Shown one piece after another: positions 20,013-30,460 of a stretch of 64,000 bases of DNA (positions are counted from its first letter, which is position 1; each line of letters opens with the position of its first letter). The stretch spans positions 32,569,602-32,633,601 of the forward strand of contig CM060464.1 in assembly GCA_030544235.1 (NCBI GenBank), written 5' to 3'. Under the pieces are notes generated by a model. That model was not told where the DNA came from and did no database searches. It saw nothing but the letters and a program-made list of their open reading frames with translations. Position numbers and translations under genes: made by a program. This DNA comes from Lepturacanthus savala (Eukaryota; Chordata; Actinopteri; Scombriformes; Trichiuridae).

Positions 20013-20985
20013 CTTTTTTTATACTTTGTTTTTATTGTTTTAACATTTAAATATGCAAAGTTTTCACAAAATACATATGTACACAATACAGGTACAACAG
20101 ACAGGGCCATCTATAGCAAAACAAAATGCAAGATATCACTCACAGCTGATAGTTAGAAAATAAATAATAATAATAAATAAAATGAGTTGGCCTAACGGGC
20201 CTTCATGTCCATAGCTCTCACGTGAGTCACTCTCGGTTTAACATTTCAGTCCGTAGTGAAACAGGGTACCCCCCAGGGGTGCGTGTTCCTCCACACATTC
20301 ATCATGGTGTCTAATTTGGGAATCTCAGCACGGAAAAGTTCAAAATTCTCCACACAGAGCATTCCAAAATCAATGAGATTGCTTCTGGTCCAAGTAAAAT
20401 TGTCGGGCACTCATTACTCAGCCATTTCCTGGTTATTGCTTTCTTACTACTTGCTAATAGTATTTGTAATAAGTACCTATCTTGTTTATTCATCACAATC
20501 GGTGTTTCCTAAATATATAACACTGAAGCTTAGGTCAAGCTGCATGTTAATTATTGAGCTGATTGCTGTTACTACCTCTACCCAATATGAAGAAATATTA
20601 GGGCAATCCCAAAATATATGGAAGTGGCCAGCAGACATGTCACCACACCTTCTCCAACACTGTCCGTGTTCTGGGTTGTTAGTCTGTAAGCTTTTAATTT
20701 TGGGAGTTATGAAAAACCTTAAATTGTGCTTCTTTCTCCCATCTTGATTTAATATACATTGTGGAATGACCCCTGTCCAGTTGTAGAGCAGAATAAATCC
20801 TGGAGATCAGTTTTCTGTCAGTATCACCCTTCCATGCCTTATATATCCTGATCAGGTTCATTCCTTCTTCTCCAATAGTTTTTATGTTTTTATCAAAATA
20901 GTGTCTTAGTTGAAGGTATCTGAAGAAATCGCGTTTGTCCAGATCATGAGTTTCTGTGAGGCGTTGAAAGGGATCTAATCCCCTC
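20013..20985 (-). mobile_element. LINE 3' fragment on the minus strand (right arm)
   Basis: The same L1/Tx1-like ORF2 C-terminus and 3' UTR as at 4644-5695, in opposite orientation. The minus strand reads the LTETHDL/FRYLQLRHYF-type block near 20900-20960 and the HIFWDC-type block near 20620. The frame is interrupted by the deletion near 20729. The long plus-strand frame at 20256-20747 is antisense and not a gene. The outer boundary with ERV-like sequence is at about 20985. Confidence 0.75.
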
Positions 20986-21161
20986 GAACGCCATAAGGGA
21001 GTTTGCTGATAACTGATGTAAACTGCCTCAAACTATCTCATTAGCCAATTTGTATTTATCAAGAATCCTGCATGGCACACCAATTGCATCCATATAAGTA
21101 GGGTTATTGTCATGAATTGAACATATTTGTGATGTGATATTTGTATATAGTTTCACCAAAT
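20986..21161 (-). pseudogene. ERV-like sequence downstream of the integrase core, possibly with an env fragment
   Basis: One frame on the minus strand continues from integrase-like DLVKLYTNIT into a DAIGVP...KYKLAN block that resembles part of a gamma-type envelope. If so, the end of integrase and most of env have been deleted. The frame ends in a stop before the LINE junction at about 20985. The assignment is weak. Confidence 0.3.
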
Positions 21162-21725
21162 CTACGCATTGTGTCCATGGCCTTCCTGTTTACTCAATAC
21201 ACGTTTTAATCTATTTTTTTTTCTTTTATTCATTCTTTCTACTAACCCAGCGCTTTGAGGGTGGTAAGCACAGTGATTTTTCAAATCAATATGAAACATT
21301 ACTTCAATTTTCTTCACAACCTGATTGACAAAATGAGCTTCATTATCACTATAAATTTTCTCAGGAATTCTATATCTGGAAATAATGTCTTCACAAAGCA
21401 CTTTTGCCACCGTCAATGCATCTGGATGTTGAGTAGGAAAGAGTTCAATCCATTTGAAAATGCATCTATTATGACCAAACAATACTTCTTACCTTCACTT
21501 TGGTTTAACTCTCTAAAGTCCATATGTATAATTTGAAATGAATATTTAATTGTGTTTAGCGCATGTCAAACATGCTCTACAAAAAATGTTTGCATAAGAG
21601 TTAAATCCATATGTTGTATATTGTTGGTGTACCTGTCCTACCATCCCTCCTGTTGAGACATGTGTAACACCATGGCTCAATATTGCTGCCCATTTATATA
21701 GGTTTGGTAGGATAGGTTTATTGTT
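21162..21725 (-). pseudogene. Endogenous retrovirus integrase relic
   Basis: Read on the minus strand, an HHCC zinc-binding block (HGVTHVSTGG ... FCRACLTC, about 21690-21560) is followed by the catalytic core. The core shows HMDF (first Asp), a one-base frameshift after VIIDAFS near 21462, then KWIELFPTQHPDALTVAKV, YSDNEAHFVN (second Asp), and HPQSAGLVERMN (Glu). The second Asp and the Glu are separated by exactly 35 residues, the DD35E spacing. The highly conserved Gly-Thr after SDN is replaced by Glu-Ala. The frame ends in Lys/Arg-rich sequence with a further shift. The family role is integration of the provirus. Broken by frameshifts, so inactive. Confidence 0.75.
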
Positions 21726-22169
21726 GGGTCATACATAGATGTCATTTTTTAAATTTTGCACTGTTTTTCTTTCTTCAATTTCTTTTTCAGAAAAGTCAAA
21801 GGTTTTCCATTTACCAATAAGGTTCTTTTGGGTTTTACTCCGTCCATTAATAACAAATCTTGCAAGTTTAACACTTCTTCTGTTTCACATTCTGTTGCAT
21901 CTCCTTCCTCACTTTCGATGGCTCTCTGCTTCACTTACTCTATTTCAGACTTCCATTTCAACTTTCCTTCTCTTCTCTTCTGTAACACACTTCAAATCTG
22001 GTCATTTCTGACTTTCCCTCTGATCTCTTCCTTTCCTTCTCAGGACAATATCTATGTGTCCTTCCTTTCCACAACACCAACATACTGACATGTTCATTCT
22101 AAATCCATCTCTTCTCATTTTCTTCTGTTTGCTTTTTCTCTCACCTTCCTCTCTCTAGTTGCTGCTATC
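21726..22169 (-). pseudogene. ERV gag nucleocapsid-like and unassigned relic
   Basis: On the minus strand a zinc-knuckle start (CWCCGKEGHI, about 22075-22046) follows a Lys/Arg-rich stretch, as in retroviral nucleocapsid. The last Cys is lost through a small deletion and frameshift. A 61-codon frame at 21934-21749 (with LLLMDGVKPKRTLL) follows and is not recognised. Protease and reverse transcriptase, expected before integrase, are absent, so a large internal deletion is likely. Confidence 0.5.
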
Positions 22170-22667
22170 TGTTAGAATGATGCATATAAGTTATCCCATA
22201 TTTACTCATTTCCATTCTTTTATTCTGTGTTCTGTAATAAGTTGTGTGTGTGTCCTTTTCTGAGTTATCTTCTAGGTGGACAATGGAGATGTTGCAGCTG
22301 TTGACTTGACCAAGATCTGAACTTCCTTCCAACTGTTCAATGATTTTACCAGGCTCCTGTCGTAATGACAGGAAAGTTGTAAACATGTTTACATTCTAGA
22401 TAAGGAAAAACAAGACCATGTGTTAGTTAGACATTTACAACAGTTTAGGTTGTTGCTGACCTTTCCCCCTCCCCTTAGAAGCAACAACCATTTGTCATTA
22501 GGGAAGCCCTCAATAAATAGGAGAGCAGGAGATAGAATCAGAGTAGGTAGGAGAATTGTAACTGTGCACATCTCCATCTGCTCTCCTTGCAAGTAAAACT
22601 TAATTCTGTTGTCTTCTCTCCTCTTTGTGTTTGTGTATTTAATATTTTAGGTTGTTTGAACCTGACA
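22170..22667 (+). mobile_element. Solo LTR (498 bp) of the ERV family, plus orientation
   Basis: Begins TGTTAGAATGATGCATATAA and ends TTTGAACCTGACA (TG...CA). It is flanked by a perfect 5-bp target duplication CTATC (22165-22169 and 22668-22672). It contains AATAAA at 22512-22517. It is an inverted relative of the LTR at 23660-24221, which has the same start, end and internal blocks. Sequence on both sides is the minus-strand ERV gag relic, so this LTR inserted into it in the opposite orientation. Confidence 0.8.
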
Positions 22668-22672
22668 CTATC

Positions 22673-22916
22673 ATCCAATACTCAGTGTCCTCATAGCCAT
22701 GTTTTTTCATTTTTTTTTTAAAATAATTTTTGTTTTTTTTGAACAATTAAGTCTTGTAAGACAGTAATTTTTTGTGTATTTAGTTGGCCTCCGAAGCATA
22801 TTCAATTATCCATCTATCTAAATTTTTAACTTTTTTAGGATCCTGTTTTTCAACGATTTTCCAATCTTTACATGCAGTGTATCTTTAGGTTTTAATTTAC
22901 TCGATCCTATCCCCAT
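22673..22916 (-). pseudogene. ERV gag matrix-like start
   Basis: On the minus strand an ATG at 22916-22914 opens MGIGSSKLKPKDTL, a Gly-2 (myristoylation-type) gag start. After about 14 residues a frameshift leads to a stretch with LDRWIIEYASEAN in another frame. The relic runs to the solo LTR. On the far side of that LTR the sequence goes straight to the nucleocapsid-like part, so the capsid region is missing. Confidence 0.5.
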
Positions 22917-23636
22917 TTTCCAAAATTTGGTCCAGTTTGTCAACACCTAGGGTGTTCTAAAAACTGTTTTTCTGTCAGTAGGGCAGTAATTTAATGTTCT
23001 GTTGTGGTAATTCTCCTTTCTACTCTCTTCTCTTCCTTTCTTACTCTCCGTGATTGAGAGCGGAGAATTCTTGCCTCTGCATCCACAACAGCTTACTGCT
23101 TACACTGTTAACTTACTGTTAAAACTTACTGTTTTGGTATGAAATAAAAATACCTAGTGGTATTTTACTTCCATTCACACTCTCACTCTCTCATACACGT
23201 CTTACTTTTAAGGCCTATCACTCATACACGGACTTTTCAGTGTACACAGGACTCCGCCGTCCTCTTTTAACACGGAAATTTCGGCTTTCCGTCGCCAACC
23301 AAATTTAATCTTTTCTATTTTTACCTGTTAGGGACTAGTATTTCCAGGGTTTTCTTTCTCTGTGCAAACAACCATGGAATTTAAGCCTATTTAGCAGGAC
23401 TCCGCCATCTTATCACTCTGCGCATACATCCACGGAATTTACTTTTCTTTTAAGCAAATTTAACTCACCACCGTTGTCTTCTCCTTGCTCGGAGTACCGT
23501 CAACCATCAGATCCCAGCTGGTGATTTGGAGGCCGGTCCTGGAAAGGATCTGATAGGCTGCTCTTAGGCTAGCCTGCCGTGGCCACGGTCTTCCCGGTGT
23601 CCCTCTCACCAGTTGGAATCCTTAGGTTTGTTGGCA
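22917..23636 (-). other. ERV leader between primer binding site and gag
   Basis: About 720 bp without an open frame on the minus strand. It contains two related blocks with GGACTCCGCCxTCxT (about 23248-23270 and 23397-23412), pointing to an internal duplication. Candidate splice donors such as CTGGTGAGAGG (minus, near 23610) are present but unproven. Confidence 0.45.
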
Positions 23637-23653
23637 TCCGACTCGAAGGACCA
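23637..23653 (-). promoter_or_regulatory. Primer binding site, tRNA-Tyr-like
   Basis: The minus strand reads TGGTCCTTCGAGTCGGA, complementary to the 3' end of vertebrate tRNA-Tyr (ending CTCGAAGGACCA) with one mismatch, from recalled tRNA sequence. It starts 6 bp after the LTR end. It fixes the ERV as minus-oriented with its 5' LTR at 23660-24221. Confidence 0.6.
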
Positions 23654-23659
23654 AAATAA

Positions 23660-24221
23660 TGTCATGTTCAAACAACCTAAAACATTTAAAAACACACACA
23701 AAGAGGAGAAGACAAGGGATTAAGATTTCATACTGGTGAGGAGAACGGACAGAGAGATGCTCAGTTGCCGTTTCCAACCCACTCTAACCATATCTCTGCC
23801 AGAACCCTCTTTTTATTTCCTTAGGGTGGTCCCTAGTTACATGATGTTGTTGCTTCTAAGGGGAGGGGGAATGGCCAGCAACAACATAAACTGTCATAAA
23901 TGTCTAACTAATACAAGGTTTTGTTTTCCTTTCTCTAGAATGTAAACAGGTCAGCTAAATTCCTAAGTTAGGTATGGTGTTACAACAGGTTTACAACTTT
24001 CTTGTCATTACGACAGGAACCTGGTAAAATCATTGAACAGTTGGAAGGAAGTTCAGATCTTGGTTAAGTCAACAGCTGCAACATCTCCATTGTCCACCTG
24101 GAAGATAACTCAGTGCAGAACAAGACACACACACAAACTTATACTGTCATGTTATGCAGAACAAAGAATAAAAGAATGGAAATAAGTAAATATGGGATAA
24201 CTTATATGCATCATTCTAACA
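23660..24221 (-). mobile_element. 5' LTR of the minus-strand ERV relic (562 bp)
   Basis: On the minus strand it starts TGTTAGAATGATGCATATAA and ends TTTGAACATGACA. AATAAA (minus) is at 23812-23817. It aligns over most of its length with the solo LTR at 22170-22667 but is about 60 bp longer and clearly diverged, so the two were not formed in one integration. The plus-strand 69-codon frame at 23736-23945 lies inside the LTR and is not a gene. Confidence 0.75.
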
Positions 24222-24363
24222 ATGACCATGTTGACTTACTGTGGAGAAACATGGAGTACGAGTAGAGAACGAGCAAGACTTATTAGTCATTTTATAATCT
24301 GCTTGGTTGTTGTGTTTTTCCAGTTAATGCATCTACACTGTAATATCACTAAAGAATTTTTTA
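24222..24363. other. Short unassigned stretch
   Basis: Nothing recognised between the LTR and the next LINE fragment. Confidence 0.4.
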
Positions 24364-25030
24364 ATGGTCATTGATAGTAACTGGTCTCCTCACTTTACCA
24401 CCTTCTACAGCGGCTCCACTGACAGCATCCTGACCTACAACATCACTTCCTGGTTCAGGAGCTGTAGTTTCCATGGACAACAAAAACAGCCAATTAGGAC
24501 TGATGAAGACTGCCTACAGAACCGTTGCTGCTCCTGTCTCATCCTGATGGCGCTCTACCAACAGCAATGCATTCACACAGCTACCTCCACCATCAAAGAC
24601 CCACTCCACCCTTCACTATGATCAACATGTTTTACAAGCTGTAGGGCTTCAAGTGGACTGAATCCCCCCACACACACACTCACTGATACCCTGAACCCCC
24701 CAAACACACACCACCCCCCCAGCTGGACAACAACCAAGGACAAGGTTTGAACTGATTTAAGGACATGTCTGAATTACTTTAAACAGCACTGGATTGGAGA
24801 CATTGAAGCACCTTTTACTGAACCTCTGAAATTATTTGGTTATTAATGCTGTGAAATACTGTTTTTAAATATGTGATTGAAAATATATTTTTTTATAGAT
24901 AGATTTTTTTAGTAATCATTTAATCACCATTTTTATGTAATGTCAATGATGAGAAGCAATTTAATTTCAGACTGAATGTAAATGTGGAGTGAAATGACAA
25001 TAAAGTGAACTTTGAATCTAGAATCTAATG
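24364..25030 (+). mobile_element. L2/Rex-like LINE 3' end
   Basis: The plus-strand frame 24364-24621 begins with HFTTFYSGSTDSILTYNITS and includes TATSTIKDPLHPS. These match the C-terminal block of L2/Rex1/Jockey-group reverse transcriptases (FYxGxxESILTxxITxW ... IxxDPxHPxH). A 3' UTR follows, with CA-rich and C-rich runs at 24667-24720 and an AATAAA-like site near 24999. It ends in TTTGAATCTAGAATCTAATG, a short imperfect tail repeat typical of the L2 group. The element is strongly 5' truncated. Confidence 0.65.
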
Positions 25031-25365
25031 TCTGAGGATTTTATTTTATATACATGTATATTAATACATTAGATATAGATATTTTATGCAACTGACATAA
25101 ATACATGAATAAATTAATTTAAATAAAATAATGTAATGAGGAGGTATATAGCTACATATCAAAGACATGGCATCTCATAAGAATACCCTCCTCAATGATG
25201 ATGTTGGAAAATATCTTAGATGATAAAATTCAGAATTTTTGAGTTAGAAGCAGTTGGTCTGTGTCAGTGATGTCATCATCACCATGGAAACACCACAGCT
25301 TCGTGGCTGAGCTGATTTCTCTGAAAGGCCTGAAAGCTGATTGGTCAATAGTTTTTCATCAATCT
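25031..25365. other. Unassigned stretch before the satellite array
   Basis: AT-rich sequence; no gene or recognised repeat. Confidence 0.4.
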
Positions 25366-25525
25366 TCCCATGGCTTCTTGATGAAATGATTTAAATTCAT
25401 GTGGCCTTCTGTCGCCTTTGTGCCATTCCTGTAATAACCCCAGTGGTGACCTTTATGCCAAAAGAATTTCACTTTTTTACTATAGATGTCTGGATTCTGG
25501 ATGTCTGGAAAACGATGTTGGACTT
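25366..25525. repeat. Satellite-array leader, copy 2
   Basis: Near-identical to 10276-10437 from CTTCCCATGGCTTCTTGATG to the first monomer. It forms the left boundary of the main array. Confidence 0.85.
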
Positions 25526-26345
25526 TCCCAGGTGAATTTCTAATCCAAAACTATACCATTGTACATAAAATAAAAGGTAAATAAGATTTTCTGTAAAAAA
25601 TATTGCACTGATTAGGCCGATATAGCTTACTATCTTATTGTGCTCTTCAGACTGAGAGAAAGATTCTGGAGCCATAAAAATTTTAAAACATGAACCACAT
25701 GAAAACAATAGCTTTCCCAGGTGAATTCTTAATGCAAAACTATATCATTGTACATAAAATCAAAGGTAAACAAGATTTTCTGTAAAAAATATTTCACTGG
25801 TTGAGACGTACATCGCTTTTTACCTCATTGTGCTCTTTTGACCGAGAGAATGCATATGGAGCAATAAAAACTTTAAAACACGAACCACATGAAAAAATAG
25901 CTTTTCCAGGTGAATTTCTAATTCAAAACTATACCATTTCACATAAAGTATAAGGTAAATACGATTTCCTGCAAAAATATTGCACTGATTAGGTCTACAT
26001 AGCTTTTTATCTTTTAGTGCTCTTCAGACCGAGAGAAAGCTTCTGGAGCCATAAAAACTTTAAAACATGAACCACATGAAAACAATAGCTTTCTCAGGTG
26101 AATTCTTAATCCAAAACTATACCATTGTACATAAAATCAAAGGTAAACAAGATTTTCTGTAAAAATATTTCACTGATTTAGACGTACATCGCTTTTTATC
26201 TTATTGTGCTCTTCTGACCGAGAGAATGCTTATGGAGCAATAAAAACTTTAAAACGTGAACCACATGAAAACAATAGCTTTCCCAGGTGAATTTCTAATC
26301 CCAAACTATAGCATTTCACATAAAGTAAAAGGTAAAAAAGATTTT
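25526..26345 (-). repeat. 189-bp satellite, minus-oriented edge block
   Basis: A little over four monomers in the opposite sense to the main array, with CAGGTGAATT at about 25530, 25718, 25907, 26096 and 26286. Several monomers are visibly diverged from the consensus, as expected at the edge of an array. Confidence 0.9.
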
Positions 26346-26400
26346 CTGTAAATATATTGCAATATATATATGCAAATATATATGCAAATATATTTTCTAT
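26346..26400. repeat. Head-to-head switch point of the satellite array
   Basis: Minus-oriented monomers stop within TTTTCTGTAAATATATTGCA and plus-oriented ones begin at about 26395 with TTTTCTATACAATATTTTTA. The join carries AATATATATATGCAAATATATATGC-like sequence (26369-26391). Both sides read TACAGAAAATCTT-like sequence outward, so the join is an inverted repeat with an AT-rich centre. Confidence 0.85.
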
Positions 26401-26675
26401 ACAATATTTTTACAGAAAATCTTATTTACATTTTACTATATGTAAAATGGTATAGTTTTGGATCAGAAATTCACCTGGAAAAGCTATTGTTTTCATGTGG
26501 TTTGTGTTTTAAAGTTTTTATTGCTCCATATGCATTCTCTCGGTCGGAAGAGCACAAAAAGACAAAAAGCTATGTAGGCCTAAATCAGTACAATATTTTT
26601 ATAGAAAATGTTATTTACCTTTTACTTTATGTGAAATAGTATAGTTTTGGATCAGAAATTCACCTGGAAAAGCTA

Positions 26676-29600
26676 TTGTTTTCATGTGGTTTGTGTTTTA
26701 AAGTTTTTATTGCTCCATATGCATTCTCTCGGTCTGAAGAGCACAAGAAGATAAAAAGCTATGTAGGCCTAAATCAGTACAATGTTTTTACAGGAAATCT
26801 AATTTACCATTTACTATATGTAAAATGGTATAGTTTTGGATCAGAAATTCACCTGGAAAAGCTATTGTTTTCATGTGGTTTGTGTTTTAAAGTTTTTATT
26901 GCTCCATATGCATTCTCTCGGTCGGAAGAGCACAAAAAGACAAAAAGCTATGTAGGCCTAAATCAGTACAATATTTTTCACAGAAAATCTTATTTACCTT
27001 TTACTATATGTAAAATGGTATTGTTTTGGATCAGAAATTCAGCTGGAAAAGCTATTGTTTTCATGTGGTTTGTGTTTTAAAGTTTTTATTGCTCCATATG
27101 CATTCTCTCGGTCTGAAGAGCACAAAAAGATAAAAAGCTATGTAGGCCTAAATCAGTACAATATTTTTATAGAAAATCTCATTTACCTTTTACTTTATGT
27201 GAAATGGTATAGTTTTGGATCAGAAATTCACCTGGAAAAGCTATTGTTTTCATGTGGTTTGTGTTTTAAAGTTTTTATTGCTCCATATGCATTCTCTCGG
27301 TCTGAAGAACACAAAAAGACAAAATGCTATGTAGACCTAAATCAGTACAATATTTTTATAGAAAGTCTTATTTACCTTTTACTTTATGTGAAATGGTATA
27401 GTTTTGGATCAGAAATTCACCTGGAAAAGTTATTGTTTTCATGTGGTTTGTGTTTTAATGTTTTTATTGCTCCATTTGCATTCTCTTGGTCTGAAGAGCA
27501 CAAAAAGATAAAAAGCTATGTAGGCCTAAATCAGTACAATGTTTTTACAGGAAATCTAATTTACCATTTACTATATGTAAAATGGTATAGTTTTGGATCA
27601 GAAATTCACCTGGAAAAGCTATTGTTTTCATGTGGTTTGTGTTTTAAAGTTTTTATTGCTCCATATGCATTCTCACGGTCTGAAGAGCACAAAAAGACAA
27701 AATGCTATGTAGGCCTAAATCAGTACAATATTTTTACAGAAAATCTCATTTACCATTTACTATATGTGAAATGGTATAGTTTTGGATTAGAAATTCACCT
27801 GGAAACGCTATTGTTTTCATGTGGTTTCTGTTTTAAAGTTTTTATTGCTCCATATGCATTCTCTCGGTCTGAAGAGCACAAAAAGACAAAATGCTATGTA
27901 GACCTAAATCAGTACAATATTTTTAGAGAAAATCTTATTTACCTTTTACTTTATGTGAAATGGTATAGTTTTGGATCAGAAATTCACCTGGAAAAGCTAT
28001 TGTTTTCATGTGGTTTGTGTTTTAAAGTTTTTATTGCTCCATATGCATTCTCTCGGTCTGAAGAGCACAAAAAGACAAAAAGCTATGTAGGCCTAAATCA
28101 GTACAATATTTTTTATAGAAAACCTTATTTACCTTTTACTTTATGTGAAATGGTATAATTTTGGATCAGAAATTCACCTGGAAAAGCTATTGTTTTCATG
28201 TGGTTTGTGTTTTAAAGTTTTTATTGCTCCATATGCATTCTCACGGTCTGAAGAGCACAAAAAGACAAAATGCTATGTAGGCCTAAATCAGTACAATATT
28301 TTTACAGAAAATCTCATTTACCATTTACTATATGTGAAATGGTATAGTTTTGGTTTAGAAATTCACCTGGAAAAACTATTGTTTTCATGTGGTTTGTGTT
28401 TTAAAGTTTTTATTGCTCCATTTGCATTCTCTCGGTCTGAAGAGCACAAAAGGACAAAAAGCTATGTAGGCCTAAATCAGTACAATATTTTTATAAACAA
28501 CCTTATTTACCTTTTACTATATGTAAAATGGTATAGTGTGGGATCAGAAATTCACCTGGAAAAGCTATTGTTTTCATGTGGTTTGTGTTTTAAAGTTTTT
28601 ATTGCTCCATATGCATTCTCTCGGTCTGAAGAGCACAAGAAGATAAAAAGCTATGTAGGCCTAAATCAGTACAATGTTTTTACAGGAAATCTAATTTACC
28701 ATTTACTATATGTAAAATGGTATAGTTTTGGATCAGAAATTCACCTGGAAAAGCTATTGTTTTCATGTGGTTTGTGTTTTAAAGTTTTTATTGCTCCATA
28801 TGCATTCTCTCGGTCAGAAGAGCACAAAAAGACAAAAAGCTATGTAGGCCTAAATCAGTACAATATTTTTCACAGAAAATCTTATTTACCTTTTACTACA
28901 TGTAAAATGGTATTGTTTTGGATCAGAAATTCAGCTGGAAAAGCTATTGTTTTCATGTGGTTTGTGTTTTAAAGTTTTTATTGCTCCATATGCATTCTCT
29001 CGGTCTGAAGAGCACAAAAAGATAAAAAGCTATGTAGGCCTAAATCAGTACAATATTTTTATAGAAAATCTCATTTACCTTTTACTTTATGTGAAATGGT
29101 ATAGTTTTGGATCAGAAATTCACCTGGAAAAGCTATTGTTTTCATGTGGTTTGTGTTTTAAAGTTTTTATTGCTCCATATGCATTCTCTCAGTCTGAAGA
29201 ACACAAAAAGACAAAATGCTATGTAGACCTAAATCAGTACAATATTTTTATAGAAAGTCTTATTTACCTTTTACTTTATGTGAAATGGTATAGTTTTGGA
29301 TCAGAAATTCACCTGTAAAAGCTATTGTTTTCATGTGGTTTGTGTTTTAAAGTTTTTATTGCTCCATTTGCATTCTCTCGGTCTGAAGAGCACAAAAAGA
29401 CAAAATGCTATGTAGGCCTAAATCAGTACAATATTTTTACAGAAAATCTCATTTACCATTTACTATATGTGAAATGGTATAGTTTTGGATTAGAAATTCA
29501 CCTGGAAACGCTATTGTTTTCATGTGGTTTCTGTTTTAAAGTTTTTATTGCTCCATATGCATTCTCTCGGTCTGAAGAGCACAAAAAGACAAAATGCTAT

Positions 29601-30460
29601 GTAGACCTAAATCAGTACAATATTTTTAGAGAAAATCTTATTTACCTTTTACTTTATGTGAAATGGTATAGTTTTGGATCAGAAATTCACCTGGAAAAGC
29701 TATTGTTTTCATGTGGTTTGTGTTTTAAAGTTTTTATTGCTCCATATGCATTCTCTCGGTCTGAAGAGCACAAAAAGACAAAAAGCTATGTAGGCCTAAA
29801 TCAGTACAATATTTTTTATAGAAAACCTTATTTACCTTTTACTTTATGTGAAATGGTATAATTTTGGATCAGAAATTCACCTGGAAAAGCTATTGTTTTC
29901 ATGTGGTTTGTGTTTTAAAGTTTTTATTGCTCCATATGCATTCTCACGGTCTGAAGAGCACAAAAAGACAAAATGCTATGTAGGCCTAAATCAGTACAAT
30001 ATTTTTACAGAAAATCTCATTTACCATTTACTATATGTGAAATGGTATAGTTTTGGTTTAGAAATTCACCTGGAAAAACTATTGTTTTCATGTGGTTTGT
30101 GTTTTAAAGTTTTTATTGCTCCATTTGCATTCTCTCGGTCTGAAGAGCACAAAAGGACAAAAAGCTATGTAGGCCTAAATCAGTACAATATTTTTATAAA
30201 CAACCTTATTTACCTTTTATTTTATGTGAAATGGTATAGTTTTGGATCAGAAATTCACCTGGAAAAGCTATTGTTTTCATGTGGTTTGTGTTTTAAAGTT
30301 TTTATTGCTCCATATGCATTCTCTTGGTCTGAAAAGCACAAAAAGACAAAAAGCTATGTAGGCCTAAATCAGTACAATATTTTTTATAGAAAATCTTATT
30401 TACCTTTTACTTTATGTGAAATGGTATAGTTTTGGATCAGAAATTCACCTGGAAAAGCTA
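26676..30460 (+). repeat. Duplicated 10-monomer block at the start of the main array
   Basis: Variant order and frame breaks from 26676 onward recur 1892 bp later (26676 and 28568; 27055 and 28947), that is ten monomers plus 2 bp. Near 28145/29848 the offset falls to 1703 bp, showing that one monomer was lost from the second copy. Confidence 0.7.

Larger units (their letters stand above)
15925..20985 (-). repeat. Right arm of the large inverted duplication
   Basis: Reverse complement of 4644-10045 (anchors given for the left arm). Right-specific differences are a deletion of about 103 bp near 20729 relative to left 4899-5001, a (CA)n expansion of about 70 bp at 18523-18592, and a shorter TG run at 19806-19820. 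At its outer end (about 20985) the LINE sequence abuts ERV-like sequence, whereas the left arm continues as LINE. This arm keeps the better ballast-gene copy. Confidence 0.9.

Noticed and set aside
4644..20985. A single giant transposon with terminal inverted repeats of about 5 kb
   Set aside because: No target duplication is seen at the outer ends, one arm ends inside a LINE that simply continues, and there is no transposase or integrase of a large DNA transposon in the spacer.
21756..22088. Phe/Ser-rich plus-strand frames (90 and 110 codons)
   Set aside because: They are antisense to a Lys/Glu-rich ERV relic on the minus strand.
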